A stretch of 64,000 nucleotides of DNA, from NCBI RefSeq assembly GCF_003710915.1, contig NZ_RHHR01000027.1:1-64000 (forward strand), written 5' to 3'. This DNA comes from Brevibacillus invocatus. GTDB taxonomy: Bacteria; Bacillota; Bacilli; Brevibacillales; Brevibacillaceae. Positions 1-8,429 of this stretch are shown piece by piece (within the stretch, counting starts at the first letter, position 1; the number at the start of each line of letters is the position of its first letter). Both the position numbers and the translations under genes were made by a program. The notes under the pieces were generated by a model. It worked only from the letters and a program-made list of their open reading frames with translations. It was not told where the DNA came from and did not search any database.

Positions 1-213
1 GGTTGGAATCCGTTCTACGATTCGAGCGACCAAAGAATACAGCATAGCAACATAATTCAACTCAGTAGGAGCTCCATAGATCGACTTTTTGGAGATAACA
101 CAAAGAATCGGATCGATGTCAAGGGTGGAAAAAATCGCTCCAAATCGTTTGGGAGGTTCTAAATCGAATAATTCTTGTATATCAAACAGGCTTCCTTGTC
201 TTATAATGGACAT
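1..213 (-). CDS. Transposase, N-terminal part (runs off window)
   Basis: The first 71 codons of a DDE-type transposase begin at an ATG at 213-211, preceded by a good ribosome binding site (GGAGGTGA in gene sense), and stay open to the window edge. The N-terminus (MSIIRQGSLFDIQELFDLEP, then a stretch ending LVARIVERIPT) is of a kind I associate with IS4/IS1182-like transposases of Bacillales. The catalytic residues lie beyond the window, so neither family nor intactness can be judged. A hairpin at 305-321 lies just upstream of the gene. Confidence 0.65.
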   Translation of the reverse strand, partial: MSIIRQGSLFDIQELFDLEPPKRFGAIFSTLDIDPILCVISKKSIYGAPTELNYVAMLYSLVARIVERIPT

Positions 214-293
214 TGGGAGTCACCTCCAGTTCTCATAAGTTTTGGTCGTACTTAACTTATTAGAGATTTGGGGAGGTACTCCTTTTTCTATGC

Positions 294-321
294 TTAAAAA
301 ACCTTGAGCCCGTAGGGCTCA
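294..321 (-). terminator. Hairpin upstream of the transposase
   Basis: A perfect 7-bp stem (TGAGCCC, loop GTA, GGGCTCA) occupies 305-321. Read on the minus strand it is followed by GGTTTTTT, so it would stop transcription entering the transposase gene from the right. Such outside-in terminators are common in front of transposase genes. No gene on that side runs towards it. Confidence 0.5.
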
Positions 322-427
322 GATTTATGAAATTGATTCAAATTGCTATTTTATTCATCTTCAAGTTTAATCATCAAAAGATGACATCCATTGTCAATGA
401 TAGGATGAGGTTAGGAGGTGCATTTCT

Positions 428-1375
428 TTGCGAGCAGATCGTTTGCTATCCATATTACTCTTGCTACAAAACCAGGGAAAGATGACAACCAAACAGCTTG
501 CAGACAAGCTGGAGGTATCAGAGCGGACCATCCATCGGGATATGGAGGCGTTGAGTGCTGCTGGCGTGCCAATATTTGCAGAAAGGGGAACTTATGGCGG
601 TTGGCAGCTGACAGATGGGTATCAAACGGATCTGACAGGTCTTAAGGCATCCGAAATAACATCGCTTTTGCTCGGTTCACCCTCGACCATGCTGGGGGAT
701 TTGGGCATGCGCGAGCATTTTGAAGCCGCCCTGCAAAAACTGCTGGCTGCCTCTCCTGCTGCCCTTCGCCAGGATGCCGAATACGTCCGTCAGCGCATCC
801 ATATCGACGGAGCAGGCTGGCATCAATCGAATGAGTCCATTCCCTTTTTCCCAGCGATACAGGATGCCGTCTGGCAGGAAAAACAGCTGCTCATCCAATA
901 TCGGCGCACCAACGACATCGTCGAACGGACGATTTCGCCCTTGGGATTAGTAGCCAAGCGCAGCACCTGGTATCTCGTTGCCGAGGTGGATGGCGCATGG
1001 CGCACCTACCGGATCTCCCGCTTCTTGAGCGTCCTTCCATTGGATGAGGGCTTTATTCGGCCAGCCTATTTTGATTTGGCGGGCTACTGGGAAGAATCGA
1101 CTGCTCATTTTCTGGCAGCCCTCCCCCGCTATCCGGCAAAGCTCCAGATCAGGGAAGACATTCGAGACCGCTTCGCAGAGGAGCGTTTTGTCCAAATAAA
1201 AAACACCCAGTCCGCATGCAACGGCTGGGTGGTAACAGATGTGCAATTTGAAACGTTGGAATCTGCTGTCGAAATCGTACTCCGGTATGGGGCTCTCCTG
1301 AAAGCAGTGGAACCCCAAGAGCTGCGGGACCAGGTCATCGCTGAAGCGCGAGCCATCCTCTCGCTCTACTCTTAA
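428..1375 (+). CDS. YafY-type HTH/WYL-domain transcriptional regulator
   Basis: A 315-aa cytoplasmic DNA-binding protein. Residues 1-55 form a DeoR-like winged helix (KQLADKLEVSERTIHRDMEAL). Residues about 135-215 form a WYL domain with the diagnostic STWYLVAEVDG and the following YRISRF, and the tail is a WCX-like extension. WYL regulators sense small ligands or nucleic acids and control nearby or stress genes. The start is TTG at 428, placed by TTAGGAGGTG a few bases upstream. The gene is convergent with the niacin permease gene and overlaps its 3' end by 4 bp, so the two are not one unit. Target unknown. Confidence 0.85.
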   Translation: MRADRLLSILLLLQNQGKMTTKQLADKLEVSERTIHRDMEALSAAGVPIFAERGTYGGWQLTDGYQTDLTGLKASEITSLLLGSPSTMLGDLGMREHFEAALQKLLAASPAALRQDAEYVRQRIHIDGAGWHQSNESIPFFPAIQDAVWQEKQLLIQYRRTNDIVERTISPLGLVAKRSTWYLVAEVDGAWRTYRISRFLSVLPLDEGFIRPAYFDLAGYWEESTAHFLAALPRYPAKLQIREDIRDRFAEERFVQIKNTQSACNGWVVTDVQFETLESAVEIVLRYGALLKAVEPQELRDQVIAEARAILSLYS

Positions 1376-2580
1376 CCCAAAGCTACGGATTCTCGTTCTC
1401 TCGTCTCTCTGCCTAGAATGAGCAGGACGATGGTGCCCAGAATCAGGACGACCGTGAACATGCCAAAGATAAAGGAATAGCCGTATTGCAGACCGGAGTA
1501 GTAACCGACCAGATAGGGCGCGATGATGCTGCCTATACGTCCGACACTGGATGCAAAGCCAGAGCCTGTCGCTCGCAGTGGTGTCGGGTAATTCTCTGGC
1601 GTATAGGCGTAGAGTGCGCCCCATGCCCCCAGATTAAAGAAAGACAGCAGGGCTCCCGTGACGAGCAGGCTCGTCGTACCGTTGCTTTCACCAAACGCGT
1701 AGGCCATAACGCCTGTCATGAATAAAAAGCTTGCGAGTGTCTGCTTTCGGCCCCATTTTTCTACCAGATACGCAGCAACGAAATAGCCTGGAAGCTGTGC
1801 CAAGGTCATGATCAGCACATACTGGAAGCTTTTAATCATCGTAAAGCCCTTGTCTACCAGCACGGAAGGCATCCAGAGAAACATGCCGTAGTAGGAAAAG
1901 GCGATGGCAAACCAGACAACCCAGAGGGTGATCGTCTCTTTTTTATGAGCCGTCAGCAATTGGCTTACTGGAATACGCTCAGCTTTCAGGCTGAATTGCG
2001 GCGATTCCGGGATGTTTTTACGCGCGAACCAGGCGTATACGATCGGTGCAGCCCCGAGAATGACAGCCAAACGCCAGCCGTAGTCGGGGATAATGAAATA
2101 CGCTATGACAGCCGCGATCAGCCAGCCTACCGCCCAAAAGCTCTCCAGCAGTACAACCGTTCTGCCCCTTTTTTCGGGTGGCGCGAACTCGTTGACCAAG
2201 GTCGAGGCTACTGGAAGCTCTGCTCCCAGCCCAAGACCCATGAGGAAACGGAAGAACAGCATGGAGATGAAGCCTGTTGCAAAAGCGCTAGCCAGACTGG
2301 CAGCACCAAACAGAAGCAGTGTGAGCAGAAAAATGGGCTTACGTCCAATCCGGTCCGCCAGATAGCCCCCGACCGCTGCACCAATCGCCATGCCGACAAG
2401 ATTACCGGTTCCCAAAAGTCCCGCTTCTTCTCCGCTCAGTCCCCATTCCTGGCGCAACGCAACCATGATAAAGGACAACAAGGCAACATCCATCGCATCA
2501 AACATCCAGCCAAAGCCTGCTGCCCAAAACACTTTTTTATACGGTACGGACATGTTCGTTTCCCTGCCTTCTTTTCTCAT
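1372..2580 (-). CDS. naiP: MFS permease, NaiP (niacin) type
   Basis: A 12-helix major facilitator of about 400 aa. The first helix carries GFGWMFDAMDVALLSF; the cytoplasmic loop 2-3 signature is GGYLADRIGRKP; FSYYGMFLWMPSVL and SFFNLGAWGALYAYTPENYP are characteristic. These stretches match my recollection of Bacillus subtilis NaiP (YceI), a niacin/nicotinamide importer. Two starts are possible: ATG at 2580, or ATG at 2553 nine codons in (MSVPYKKVFW); neither has a strong ribosome binding site, and the second fits the family length better. It lies 20 bp downstream of lplJ on the same strand, so both are probably one operon for cofactor salvage. Substrate is by homology only. Confidence 0.75.
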   Translation of the reverse strand: MRKEGRETNMSVPYKKVFWAAGFGWMFDAMDVALLSFIMVALRQEWGLSGEEAGLLGTGNLVGMAIGAAVGGYLADRIGRKPIFLLTLLLFGAASLASAFATGFISMLFFRFLMGLGLGAELPVASTLVNEFAPPEKRGRTVVLLESFWAVGWLIAAVIAYFIIPDYGWRLAVILGAAPIVYAWFARKNIPESPQFSLKAERIPVSQLLTAHKKETITLWVVWFAIAFSYYGMFLWMPSVLVDKGFTMIKSFQYVLIMTLAQLPGYFVAAYLVEKWGRKQTLASFLFMTGVMAYAFGESNGTTSLLVTGALLSFFNLGAWGALYAYTPENYPTPLRATGSGFASSVGRIGSIIAPYLVGYYSGLQYGYSFIFGMFTVVLILGTIVLLILGRETRERESVALG

Positions 2581-2600
2581 CTGGTTATCTTCATCCCACT

Positions 2601-3590
2601 TTAAAACAGCAAGGAGATGAACGATTCACGATCCAGATTGCCGAAAAACTCCTGGATATTTACGTCAGACAACAGCTGTGTCAGTGTAGAGCGGTCGTAA
2701 GGCTGGTCGAGAAGCAATGCTTCCAGCTCTGACACGTCCCTGACCCCAAAGAAGTCACCGTAGATATGCGCTTCCTTGATTCTGCCTTTTTCAATATCGA
2801 GCTGCACCTCGATGTTGCCGATGTCAAAACGCTTGGACTGGCGGAAATTGCTCTTGGGAGACTTCCCGTAATTCCAATCCCAGTTTTGATAACGTTCTCG
2901 GGACAGCTCGTGGATTTTTTCCCAATCCTCATCCGTCAGTTTATACTCGATAATTTCTTTTCCTTCAAAGATTGACTTCAGGATGGCTAGTCGGAAATCC
3001 TCAATGCTCATCTCTTGATCCAAAAACTCTGTGATGTTGGCAACTCTGCTACGGATGGACTTAATGCCCTTGGATTTGATCTTCTCTGCATTTACTTTTA
3101 GTGCGGAAACGACATTCTCCATCTCCGAGTTGAACAGGAGCGTACCGTGGCTGAACATCCGTCCTTTGGTCGAATACTGGGCATTGCCTGAGATTTTACG
3201 CTCTCCTACTTGAATGTCATTGCGACCGGTCAGCTCTGCGTCTACCCCTAAATGCTTCAAGGCTTGTACGACAGGCTTGGTAAACTTACTGAAATTATGA
3301 AACGACTGCCCATCATCATTTGTAATAAAGCTAAAATTCAGGTTCCCCAGATCATGGTAGACCGCACCGCCACCCGACAGCCTGCGAACGATGTGGATGC
3401 CATGCTGCTCCACATATTCAGCGTTGATTTCCTCGATCGTATTCTGGTTTTTCCCTATAATAATGGACGGCTCATTCACATAGAACAGCAGATAATCATC
3501 TGTAGCAGGCAATTGCTTCAACGCGTATTCTTCTATCGCCAGATTGATTCTTGGATCTGTAATTCCTTGATTGTCGATGAATCGCATCAT
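2601..3590 (-). CDS. lplJ: Lipoate-protein ligase LplJ
   Basis: Cytoplasmic ligase of 329 aa that activates free lipoate with ATP and attaches it to lipoyl domains of 2-oxoacid dehydrogenases and GcvH. Visible motifs are the lipoate-pocket RRLSGGGAVYHDLGNLNFSF (about residues 69-88), GRNDIQVGERKISGNAQ with the conserved lysine, and the C-terminal accessory domain. Length equals that of the Bacillus LplJ family. The start is ATG at 3590 (MMRF; the second ATG is also possible), behind a G-rich ribosome binding site. It is the first gene of a likely two-gene unit with naiP. Confidence 0.9.
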   Translation of the reverse strand: MMRFIDNQGITDPRINLAIEEYALKQLPATDDYLLFYVNEPSIIIGKNQNTIEEINAEYVEQHGIHIVRRLSGGGAVYHDLGNLNFSFITNDDGQSFHNFSKFTKPVVQALKHLGVDAELTGRNDIQVGERKISGNAQYSTKGRMFSHGTLLFNSEMENVVSALKVNAEKIKSKGIKSIRSRVANITEFLDQEMSIEDFRLAILKSIFEGKEIIEYKLTDEDWEKIHELSRERYQNWDWNYGKSPKSNFRQSKRFDIGNIEVQLDIEKGRIKEAHIYGDFFGVRDVSELEALLLDQPYDRSTLTQLLSDVNIQEFFGNLDRESFISLLF

Positions 3591-3667
3591 GTTTCCCCCC
3601 CGTTGGCAAGGCTAGTCTTCCCTTATCATACCATGTCCATCCGGTAATAGAGAGCCATGCGCGAGTA

Positions 3668-3705
3668 TGAAATAAATAGACTGCTGAGAATGGTTTTCTC
3701 AACAG
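3668..3705 (-). terminator. Terminator after the 3.7-kb secreted protein gene
   Basis: On the minus strand a 10-bp stem (CTGTTGAGAA / TTCTCAGCAG, one G-U pair) with a 5-nt loop is followed by TCTATTTATTTC. It ends the calY operon before lplJ. Confidence 0.6.
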
Positions 3706-3731
3706 CCAGTTAGGTCTTACTCCGATTGTGA

Positions 3732-5102
3732 TTAAAGCAAATACAGTTGAACCAATCCGCGAATTCTTGACTCGGACAGAGTAGTGTGATCTTGAACAAT
3801 CGGCATCAGGTATTCCATCACCCTGTCGATGTCTTCTTGGCTGGACGCCTCAACCTGATCGATTGCGTGATAGATCATGATGGTCATTTGCTTACCGGTC
3901 AAGATATACGGTTTGCCGTTGATGGTGGTCTCCAGAATGGCGAGCAAGGCCTCTTCAATCACGTCCTGCGCTTCGTCCATGTCATTACCGACCGCGGATT
4001 TCCCCTCACCCTCAGGCAATTCCTTGTACAGCTTCTTCGCGTTGTTCAGCTTGTCGATGGCTGCATCGATACCGGTTTTGCTGGTCAGTTTGTCATCCAG
4101 GATATCATCGAGAATGTCACGCACCGCATCCATGTCCTCAAGCAGTTGCTTCACTGCATCCAGTCTTGCCTGCAGCTCAGTCTTGGCTTCCCCTTCCGGC
4201 ACGTTGTCAATGGCGTCTTGGGCGGCATCCACGCTTTCCTGCGTTTGCTCCTGTTCAGCCTGCTCTACCAGTTGGGTGGCAATACCCAGATAGTCCGGTT
4301 GTTCTTCGATGTTGGAATTTTCATACGCGTATCTGACCAGATCATCATACGCTTGGCTGAAGTTCCATCCATAATCTACTGCGATTTCCCATGTAAGGCC
4401 GGACGCAATGACCATACCGTCGCCCAATTCGTATTCTACCAATGTAGCCTGGTCAGAGACAGAACCTCTTATAATGACATTGCTGTTGCTGGGCAAGGAA
4501 GATTCGTTCACAACTCGGTGGCTGGCAAAGCTTCCTGGAAACTCGCCTGATAAACCACCACCCCTGACAACCGGATGATCCGTATCTACGACGTAATTGT
4601 TTATCTCATAGGATGATGTACTCGTTACTCCGCCGGGGAGCGCTGCATTAAAGGATCCACCGTTGTGACCCTGATCCGAAATCCCCGCGAGAAGGACGCC
4701 GCCCGATTCCACGTAATCTTCGAGTTCATCTTTAGCAGCGTTGTAGTCGTTATAGAAGGTAGAGTTCTGGTCGTTGGCAAACATGATCATGCGGTAGTTG
4801 GACAAATCCAGATCATCCACCCGATCCATGGTTGCGGCATCGTAGGCGATACCCAGATTAGCCAATGTACGTTGCGCGGCACTACTCCCCCAAGGATACA
4901 CGTTCATGACGAGAAGCGCCTTGCCTTCCTCCCCCCCAATCTCCGATGCGATGTTCAAGCTTTGTTGCTTGCTCAGCTTCTTTGGCGTGTAGCCATCCGG
5001 CGGCGTTACGGAATCCGCGGATTCAGCCTGTGCATACAGGGTGGGAACGGCCAGTGAGAAAACCGTGGACAAAGCAACCATTGTCCGCAAAACTTTTTTC
5101 AT
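3732..5102 (-). CDS. Secreted protein, GATase-like domain plus helical repeats
   Basis: A 456-aa exported protein with start ATG at 5102 (MKKVLRTMVALS), which has a GAGGG ribosome binding site and gives a classical signal peptide cleaved after AQA; the reading frame extends upstream without support. Residues about 55-260 alternate strands and helices, with ALLVMNVYPWG and an ESGGVLLAGISDQG strand-turn that recall a glutamine-amidotransferase-like fold, but I see no convincing Cys-His-Glu triad. Residues 270-390 are helical and acidic, resembling FIVAR-type modules of surface proteins. It is the last gene of the CalY operon, so a role in the extracellular fibre or matrix is inferred. It lacks the SipW-type signal of its neighbours. 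Function unknown. Confidence 0.75.
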   Translation of the reverse strand: MKKVLRTMVALSTVFSLAVPTLYAQAESADSVTPPDGYTPKKLSKQQSLNIASEIGGEEGKALLVMNVYPWGSSAAQRTLANLGIAYDAATMDRVDDLDLSNYRMIMFANDQNSTFYNDYNAAKDELEDYVESGGVLLAGISDQGHNGGSFNAALPGGVTSTSSYEINNYVVDTDHPVVRGGGLSGEFPGSFASHRVVNESSLPSNSNVIIRGSVSDQATLVEYELGDGMVIASGLTWEIAVDYGWNFSQAYDDLVRYAYENSNIEEQPDYLGIATQLVEQAEQEQTQESVDAAQDAIDNVPEGEAKTELQARLDAVKQLLEDMDAVRDILDDILDDKLTSKTGIDAAIDKLNNAKKLYKELPEGEGKSAVGNDMDEAQDVIEEALLAILETTINGKPYILTGKQMTIMIYHAIDQVEASSQEDIDRVMEYLMPIVQDHTTLSESRIRGLVQLYLL

Positions 5103-5189
5103 AACAACCCTCTTTTCCTTACAGATTTTTTGCGATTCGTTGCAAATACCGTCTGCTATCTTTGCGCCATCACCCCTTTCACATACAAA

Positions 5190-5213
5190 GGGATGCCCAG
5201 AGCGGGACATCCC
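5190..5213 (-). terminator. Intercistronic hairpin between calY2 and the secreted protein gene
   Basis: On the minus strand GGGATGTCCC, a short loop and GGGCATCCC form a GC-rich stem followed only by TTTGTAT. The weak T-run suggests partial termination or an mRNA-stabilising hairpin that lets CalY be made in excess over the downstream protein. Confidence 0.4.
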
Positions 5214-5233
5214 CAAAAGGTGGCAATAACGGC

Positions 5234-6064
5234 TTAGTCTTGTACGAATTCGGTTCCGAAGTTGAATTTGACTTCCTTACCTTGGAGTGGGTTGTTTTCT
5301 TCTGGAGTTAGATCGTCAAAGGAAACAGTATAGCCGAAGAAGAGGGATTCGCCTGGCTCAACCACGTATTGCAGACCAGGATCCACGATGTTGTCATTGC
5401 CGACCAGATTGCTCAATTGGTCCTGGAATACATGCTGGACGTTTACGTTGACCGGGTCGCCGTTTACATGTACGCGGAACGATTCTTCCATGAGCAGTCT
5501 TTTCACTTCTCCGTGGACCTGCTTGATCGCCTGTTTCAGTTCTTCCAGCTCCATGGTGTCATGCCCTGGGAACATCGCTTCCATCAAGTCATCGAAGGTC
5601 GTTTGGTAGAACTGGTCAATCGCATCCACCAAGTCCGCATACTCGCTGCTGTCGATGTTCAGGAACACGTTGGAATCCGGTTCAAAAACGGCGATCGTCG
5701 CATGTGCTTGCTCGGCAAAGGCCATCGCATCATCATCTTGCGCCTCCGCGAAAAGTTTGTTCAGCTTCGCGTTCAAAGTACCGTCGTTGCGGATAAACAT
5801 GCCGCGTGTATGCGTATCGCCAGGCTGCCAGAGGCCAGTGCCCAGGACGCCGGCGTCATCCGGACCGAAGCCGTCGCTCGTGTAGAACATCGGTCCTTCT
5901 ATCGGAATGTCATTGCGGAAACCGGTCATTTCCAGTGTACCTGCTTGAACAGTGTTCCCGGTCGATGTTTCAGTATCATTAAAATAAGCATAAGTTCCAG
6001 CGCCCACCAGGCCAGCGAAAGCCACCGTCGAAGCGAGCATAGACAAAGCCAAGCGCTTTTTCAT
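5234..6064 (-). CDS. CalY/TasA-family fibre protein (large form)
   Basis: A 276-aa exported protein. The start ATG at 6064 follows AGGAGGAATCATTCG; the open frame begins 12 codons earlier without support. The N-terminus (MKKRLALSMLAS, hydrophobic core, GTYAYFNDTETSTGN, VQAGTLEM) is the typical SipW-processed camelysin/TasA signature. TasA and CalY proteins polymerise into matrix or surface fibres; camelysin has also been called a metalloprotease, but no HExxH is visible here. An insert of about 100 residues (roughly 120-220, acidic and helical) makes it longer than the 186-aa neighbour. It is the second gene of a calY-calY-secreted protein operon, 80 bp after the first. Confidence 0.85.
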   Translation of the reverse strand: MKKRLALSMLASTVAFAGLVGAGTYAYFNDTETSTGNTVQAGTLEMTGFRNDIPIEGPMFYTSDGFGPDDAGVLGTGLWQPGDTHTRGMFIRNDGTLNAKLNKLFAEAQDDDAMAFAEQAHATIAVFEPDSNVFLNIDSSEYADLVDAIDQFYQTTFDDLMEAMFPGHDTMELEELKQAIKQVHGEVKRLLMEESFRVHVNGDPVNVNVQHVFQDQLSNLVGNDNIVDPGLQYVVEPGESLFFGYTVSFDDLTPEENNPLQGKEVKFNFGTEFVQD

Positions 6065-6144
6065 CGAATGATTCCTCCTATTGAAATGCGGGAGAGGCAT
6101 CCTCTCCCGCTTGGTTGAAATGGGCTTGCGCTACAGGATGTTTA

Positions 6145-6705
6145 TTATTGTTGGCGTGCTTCGAATACGAGGTTGACAGATGCGCTGTCGCCTTGGTATT
6201 CGTTTTGCGGAGCGTTGGCTTCTTTAAATGTCAGTTTGAAGGTAATTGCTTTCTCATCATCTGCTGCACCGTCAGCACCGAGTGCACCCAGTTCGATATT
6301 CGCATTATCCAGATCGGTCAGTGTCAGATCGCCACCGTTTGGATCGTTAACAGTTACTGCTTGCCCACCGAATTGCACATCGGTAACGATCAACTGAGTA
6401 CCGATGTCGCTTCCATCGCCATTGCCGTCTGCAGTGTAGTCGGCAGTAACATTTACGTTAGCAGCCAAAGATCCAGCGTTGCTCAGGTTGTAGTTTACAT
6501 CCCAATCGTCACCTGGTTTTGCGTTTTCAATGTTGAACACGGCAGCGCCATTGAGGTCTGGTCTTAGGTCAATCGTACCGGCTGCGAACGTGTTGTTGTT
6601 CGACGTTTCGGTGTCATTGAAGTACGCGAAGGTTCCGCCGCCGATCAGTGCAGCACCGATCCCCACTGATGCCAAAGTAAATGCGAATTGTTTTTTCAAG
6701 CTCAT
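6145..6705 (-). CDS. CalY/TasA-family fibre protein (short form)
   Basis: A 186-aa protein starting at ATG 6705 behind GGGAGGAATTGGGAA. It has the camelysin/TasA N-terminus (MSLKKQFAFTLASVGIG, then GTFAYFNDTETSNNNTFAAG) expected to be cut by SipW, and a compact beta-rich body with many Asp, Asn and Gly, ending NLVFEARQQ. Such proteins are the main subunits of Bacillus amyloid-like fibres. As first gene of its operon, with a stable 5' leader hairpin, it is likely the most abundant product. The sipW1 gene lies upstream across a terminator. Confident in family; polymer formation is inferred. Confidence 0.87.
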   Translation of the reverse strand: MSLKKQFAFTLASVGIGAALIGGGTFAYFNDTETSNNNTFAAGTIDLRPDLNGAAVFNIENAKPGDDWDVNYNLSNAGSLAANVNVTADYTADGNGDGSDIGTQLIVTDVQFGGQAVTVNDPNGGDLTLTDLDNANIELGALGADGAADDEKAITFKLTFKEANAPQNEYQGDSASVNLVFEARQQ

Positions 6706-6743
6706 TTCCCAATTCCTCCCACATATCTTGTATTTTGTTCGTT

Positions 6744-6763
6744 GGCACCCGAGGCGGTGTGCC
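6744..6763 (-). other. 5' leader hairpin of the calY operon
   Basis: GGCAC and GTGCC arms with an inner CC/GG pair lie about 40-60 nt upstream of the first calY start. The hairpin lies in the predicted untranslated leader and could stabilise the mRNA. I saw no good sigma-A promoter here; TTGAAA at about 6795-6800 (minus strand) lacks a convincing -10. Confidence 0.35.
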
Positions 6764-6871
6764 TTACAGTTCTAATCTTACTGGTTTCCAATCTTTTCAA
6801 CTTCCTGCATCGGGGTGAATTAAGTAGGAGAGCATGGATGAACCGTTTCTAACACTAATCGGCTACAACCT

Positions 6872-6889
6872 TTCATACTCAAGGATGAG
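6872..6889 (-). promoter_or_regulatory. Shared operator-like motif, copy 1 (upstream of calY operon)
   Basis: The plus-strand sequence TTCATACTCAAGGATGAG matches 16 of 18 bases of CTCATACTGAAGGATGAG at 10986-11003. Each copy has TCAT/ATGA half-sites spaced by 8 bases, and each lies between a terminator and the first gene of a TasA-type operon. The architecture suggests a binding site for a common regulator, perhaps the LuxR-type response regulator encoded upstream. Confidence 0.45.
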
Positions 6890-6913
6890 GAGTAATCATC
6901 CCTGGGTAAAACC

Positions 6914-6938
6914 AAAAAACCCGATCACGCAGACCGGG
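6914..6938 (-). terminator. Terminator after sipW1
   Basis: On the minus strand CCCGGTC, a 5-nt loop and GATCGGG (7-bp stem, one G-U pair) are followed by TTTTTT. It closes the sipW2-to-sipW1 operon before the calY promoter region. Confidence 0.85.
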
Positions 6939-6956
6939 CTTCTTGCAGGGGGCTGT

Positions 6957-7481
6957 TCAGTTTGCTGCTGCTTCTTCTTCCTTCATCATCTTTATCAGCT
7001 TCCAGATCTGGCTGACAATCAGATACAAACCGGGAACTCCCAAAAAGATCAGCATGCCTGCCTTGGACTTGATGAACTCAACCAGGTAGCCAACCAGCGG
7101 GACCCAGTAGTCGACTTGGCCGATCACCCGGTCTTTTGTTACCGGGGTGGAATCCATTCCACCATTGGCGTCCCCTTTTGTGATCAGCTTTCCTTCATTG
7201 ATCTCCACTACACGGTGGGTAACCGTCCGGCCGTCCAGCTCTTTAAAGGTGATGATGTCGCCTTGTTTTATTTGCTCAAACGTAACGGGCTTCACTGCCA
7301 CCACGCTGCCTGTGTCAAAGGTGGGAGCCATCGAGCCGCTGAGCACCACCATGATCTCACTTCCAAATAATGTTGTTTTCCCGCCGTTCAATTTACCGAT
7401 GAAAAGAAATACGCAAAGGGCGATGACAACTACGAGAAACAGAGTTGTCAGGACCGATATTGATTTTTTGAGAATAACCAC
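6957..7481 (-). CDS. sipW: Signal peptidase I, SipW (ER) type, copy 1
   Basis: A 174-aa membrane peptidase with an N-terminal and a C-terminal transmembrane helix. The catalytic serine is in VLSGSMAPTF and the general base is a histidine in TVTHRVVEI, where bacterial SipS-type enzymes have lysine; this is the archaeal/ER class to which SipW belongs. KGDANGGMDSTPV is the conserved box after the active site. SipW cleaves TasA- and CalY-type precursors. The start is GTG at 7481 behind GAGGGATT. It is the last gene of the upper operon; five proteins around it carry plausible SipW-type signals. Confidence 0.9.
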   Translation of the reverse strand: MVILKKSISVLTTLFLVVVIALCVFLFIGKLNGGKTTLFGSEIMVVLSGSMAPTFDTGSVVAVKPVTFEQIKQGDIITFKELDGRTVTHRVVEINEGKLITKGDANGGMDSTPVTKDRVIGQVDYWVPLVGYLVEFIKSKAGMLIFLGVPGLYLIVSQIWKLIKMMKEEEAAAN

Positions 7482-7505
7482 TTTGTGTAATCCCTCGCTT
7501 TTTTC

Positions 7506-7529
7506 GAGCGGTTCTGTCGTTCACCGCTC
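7506..7529 (-). other. Intercistronic hairpin before sipW1
   Basis: A perfect 7-bp stem (GAGCGGT / ACCGCTC) lies between the TapA-like gene and sipW1. No T-run follows it in the direction of transcription, so it is more likely an mRNA processing or stability element than a terminator. Confidence 0.35.
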
Positions 7530-7581
7530 CCAGTATGGATGATACAACTTCCCAAAAATACATCTCCTTCGTCAGATACCG

Positions 7582-8415
7582 CTACGATGCTTGGGCCGGT
7601 TCCCCAGATTCAGGAGAGCTCTCAGGAGAGGGTGACCCTTGATTTTCACCGGAAGGCACGGATGGAGCAGGGTCGGTCGAAGGCGTCGGTGGTGCAGTAG
7701 CTTCATCCGATGGCGGAGAAGGCGAATCTGCAGAATCGGACGGCGGAGGTGTAGTCGGCTCCGTCGTTGATCCGTCCGGCGGTGGTGTTTCTGGCGTTGC
7801 AGGTGTTTCTGGCGTGCCGGGTGTGCCAGGCGTGCTCGGATTTCCAGGCTGCTGGGGATTTCCCGGGGCATTCGTCTCCTGCACGTCCGTCTTCTTTTTG
7901 TAAATCGTTGTGACCGCAACTGGAATCACGACATCGTAAAAACCGCCCAACGCAGTGACATGCAGTTCCCCTTTTACTGTCCCGTTTTTCCATTCCATTT
8001 CACCACGGGCATGGGAAATGAGAAACTCAATGCCCTCCTCCGACTCTATCTTTTCAACCTTGACAATACCTTCCACTGCTCCGGTTACACGTAAGTTCTC
8101 CAACTCCAGATCCAGGTGAGGACGCTGCGGAATAAACACAATCGTCTGTGCTCCTTGGTCGATCGACACTTTATCTTCCGCCGTCTCGGAAGAAGTTCCG
8201 TCAGCATTCATCGTCCGTCTGATTACGGTCCGCTTGGTTATCTTGGTCTCGATCGTCATTTCCTTGGTCTGTGTCACAAATACATCTTCATTGGTACCGA
8301 GGGAGATGGAGGACGTCTGTTTTTTCTCACTGGTCAAGAAGGCGACCGTACCGTCCAGTGGCACGATGTTCAACACCAGACTGGCCGCGAACAGCCCTAC
8401 TGCGATTTTTTTCAA
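7582..8415 (-). CDS. Exported protein with Pro/Ser/Thr-rich tail (TapA-like position)
   Basis: A 277-aa protein whose TTG start at 8415 follows GGAGGGGAGGGAA. The N-terminus (MKKIAVGLFAASLVL, then GTVAFLTSEKKQTSSISLGT) is a diverged form of the SipW-type signal of its neighbours. Residues 50-170 are a beta-rich domain. From about residue 175 the chain is almost only Pro, Ser, Thr, Gly, Glu and Asp, including repeated TPGTPETPATP-like units, a stretch that would be extended and disordered. In Bacillus subtilis the fibre operon is tapA-sipW-tasA, and TapA is an exported accessory protein with a disordered tail next to sipW. That parallel is positional; no sequence homology is claimed. Confidence 0.7.
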   Translation of the reverse strand: MKKIAVGLFAASLVLNIVPLDGTVAFLTSEKKQTSSISLGTNEDVFVTQTKEMTIETKITKRTVIRRTMNADGTSSETAEDKVSIDQGAQTIVFIPQRPHLDLELENLRVTGAVEGIVKVEKIESEEGIEFLISHARGEMEWKNGTVKGELHVTALGGFYDVVIPVAVTTIYKKKTDVQETNAPGNPQQPGNPSTPGTPGTPETPATPETPPPDGSTTEPTTPPPSDSADSPSPPSDEATAPPTPSTDPAPSVPSGENQGSPSPESSPESGEPAQAS

Positions 8416-8429
8416 TTCCCTCCCCTCCT

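Noticed and set aside
7506-7529. Hairpin before sipW1 as a terminator
   Set aside because: The T-run is on the wrong side for minus-strand transcription, so read-through into sipW1 is expected.
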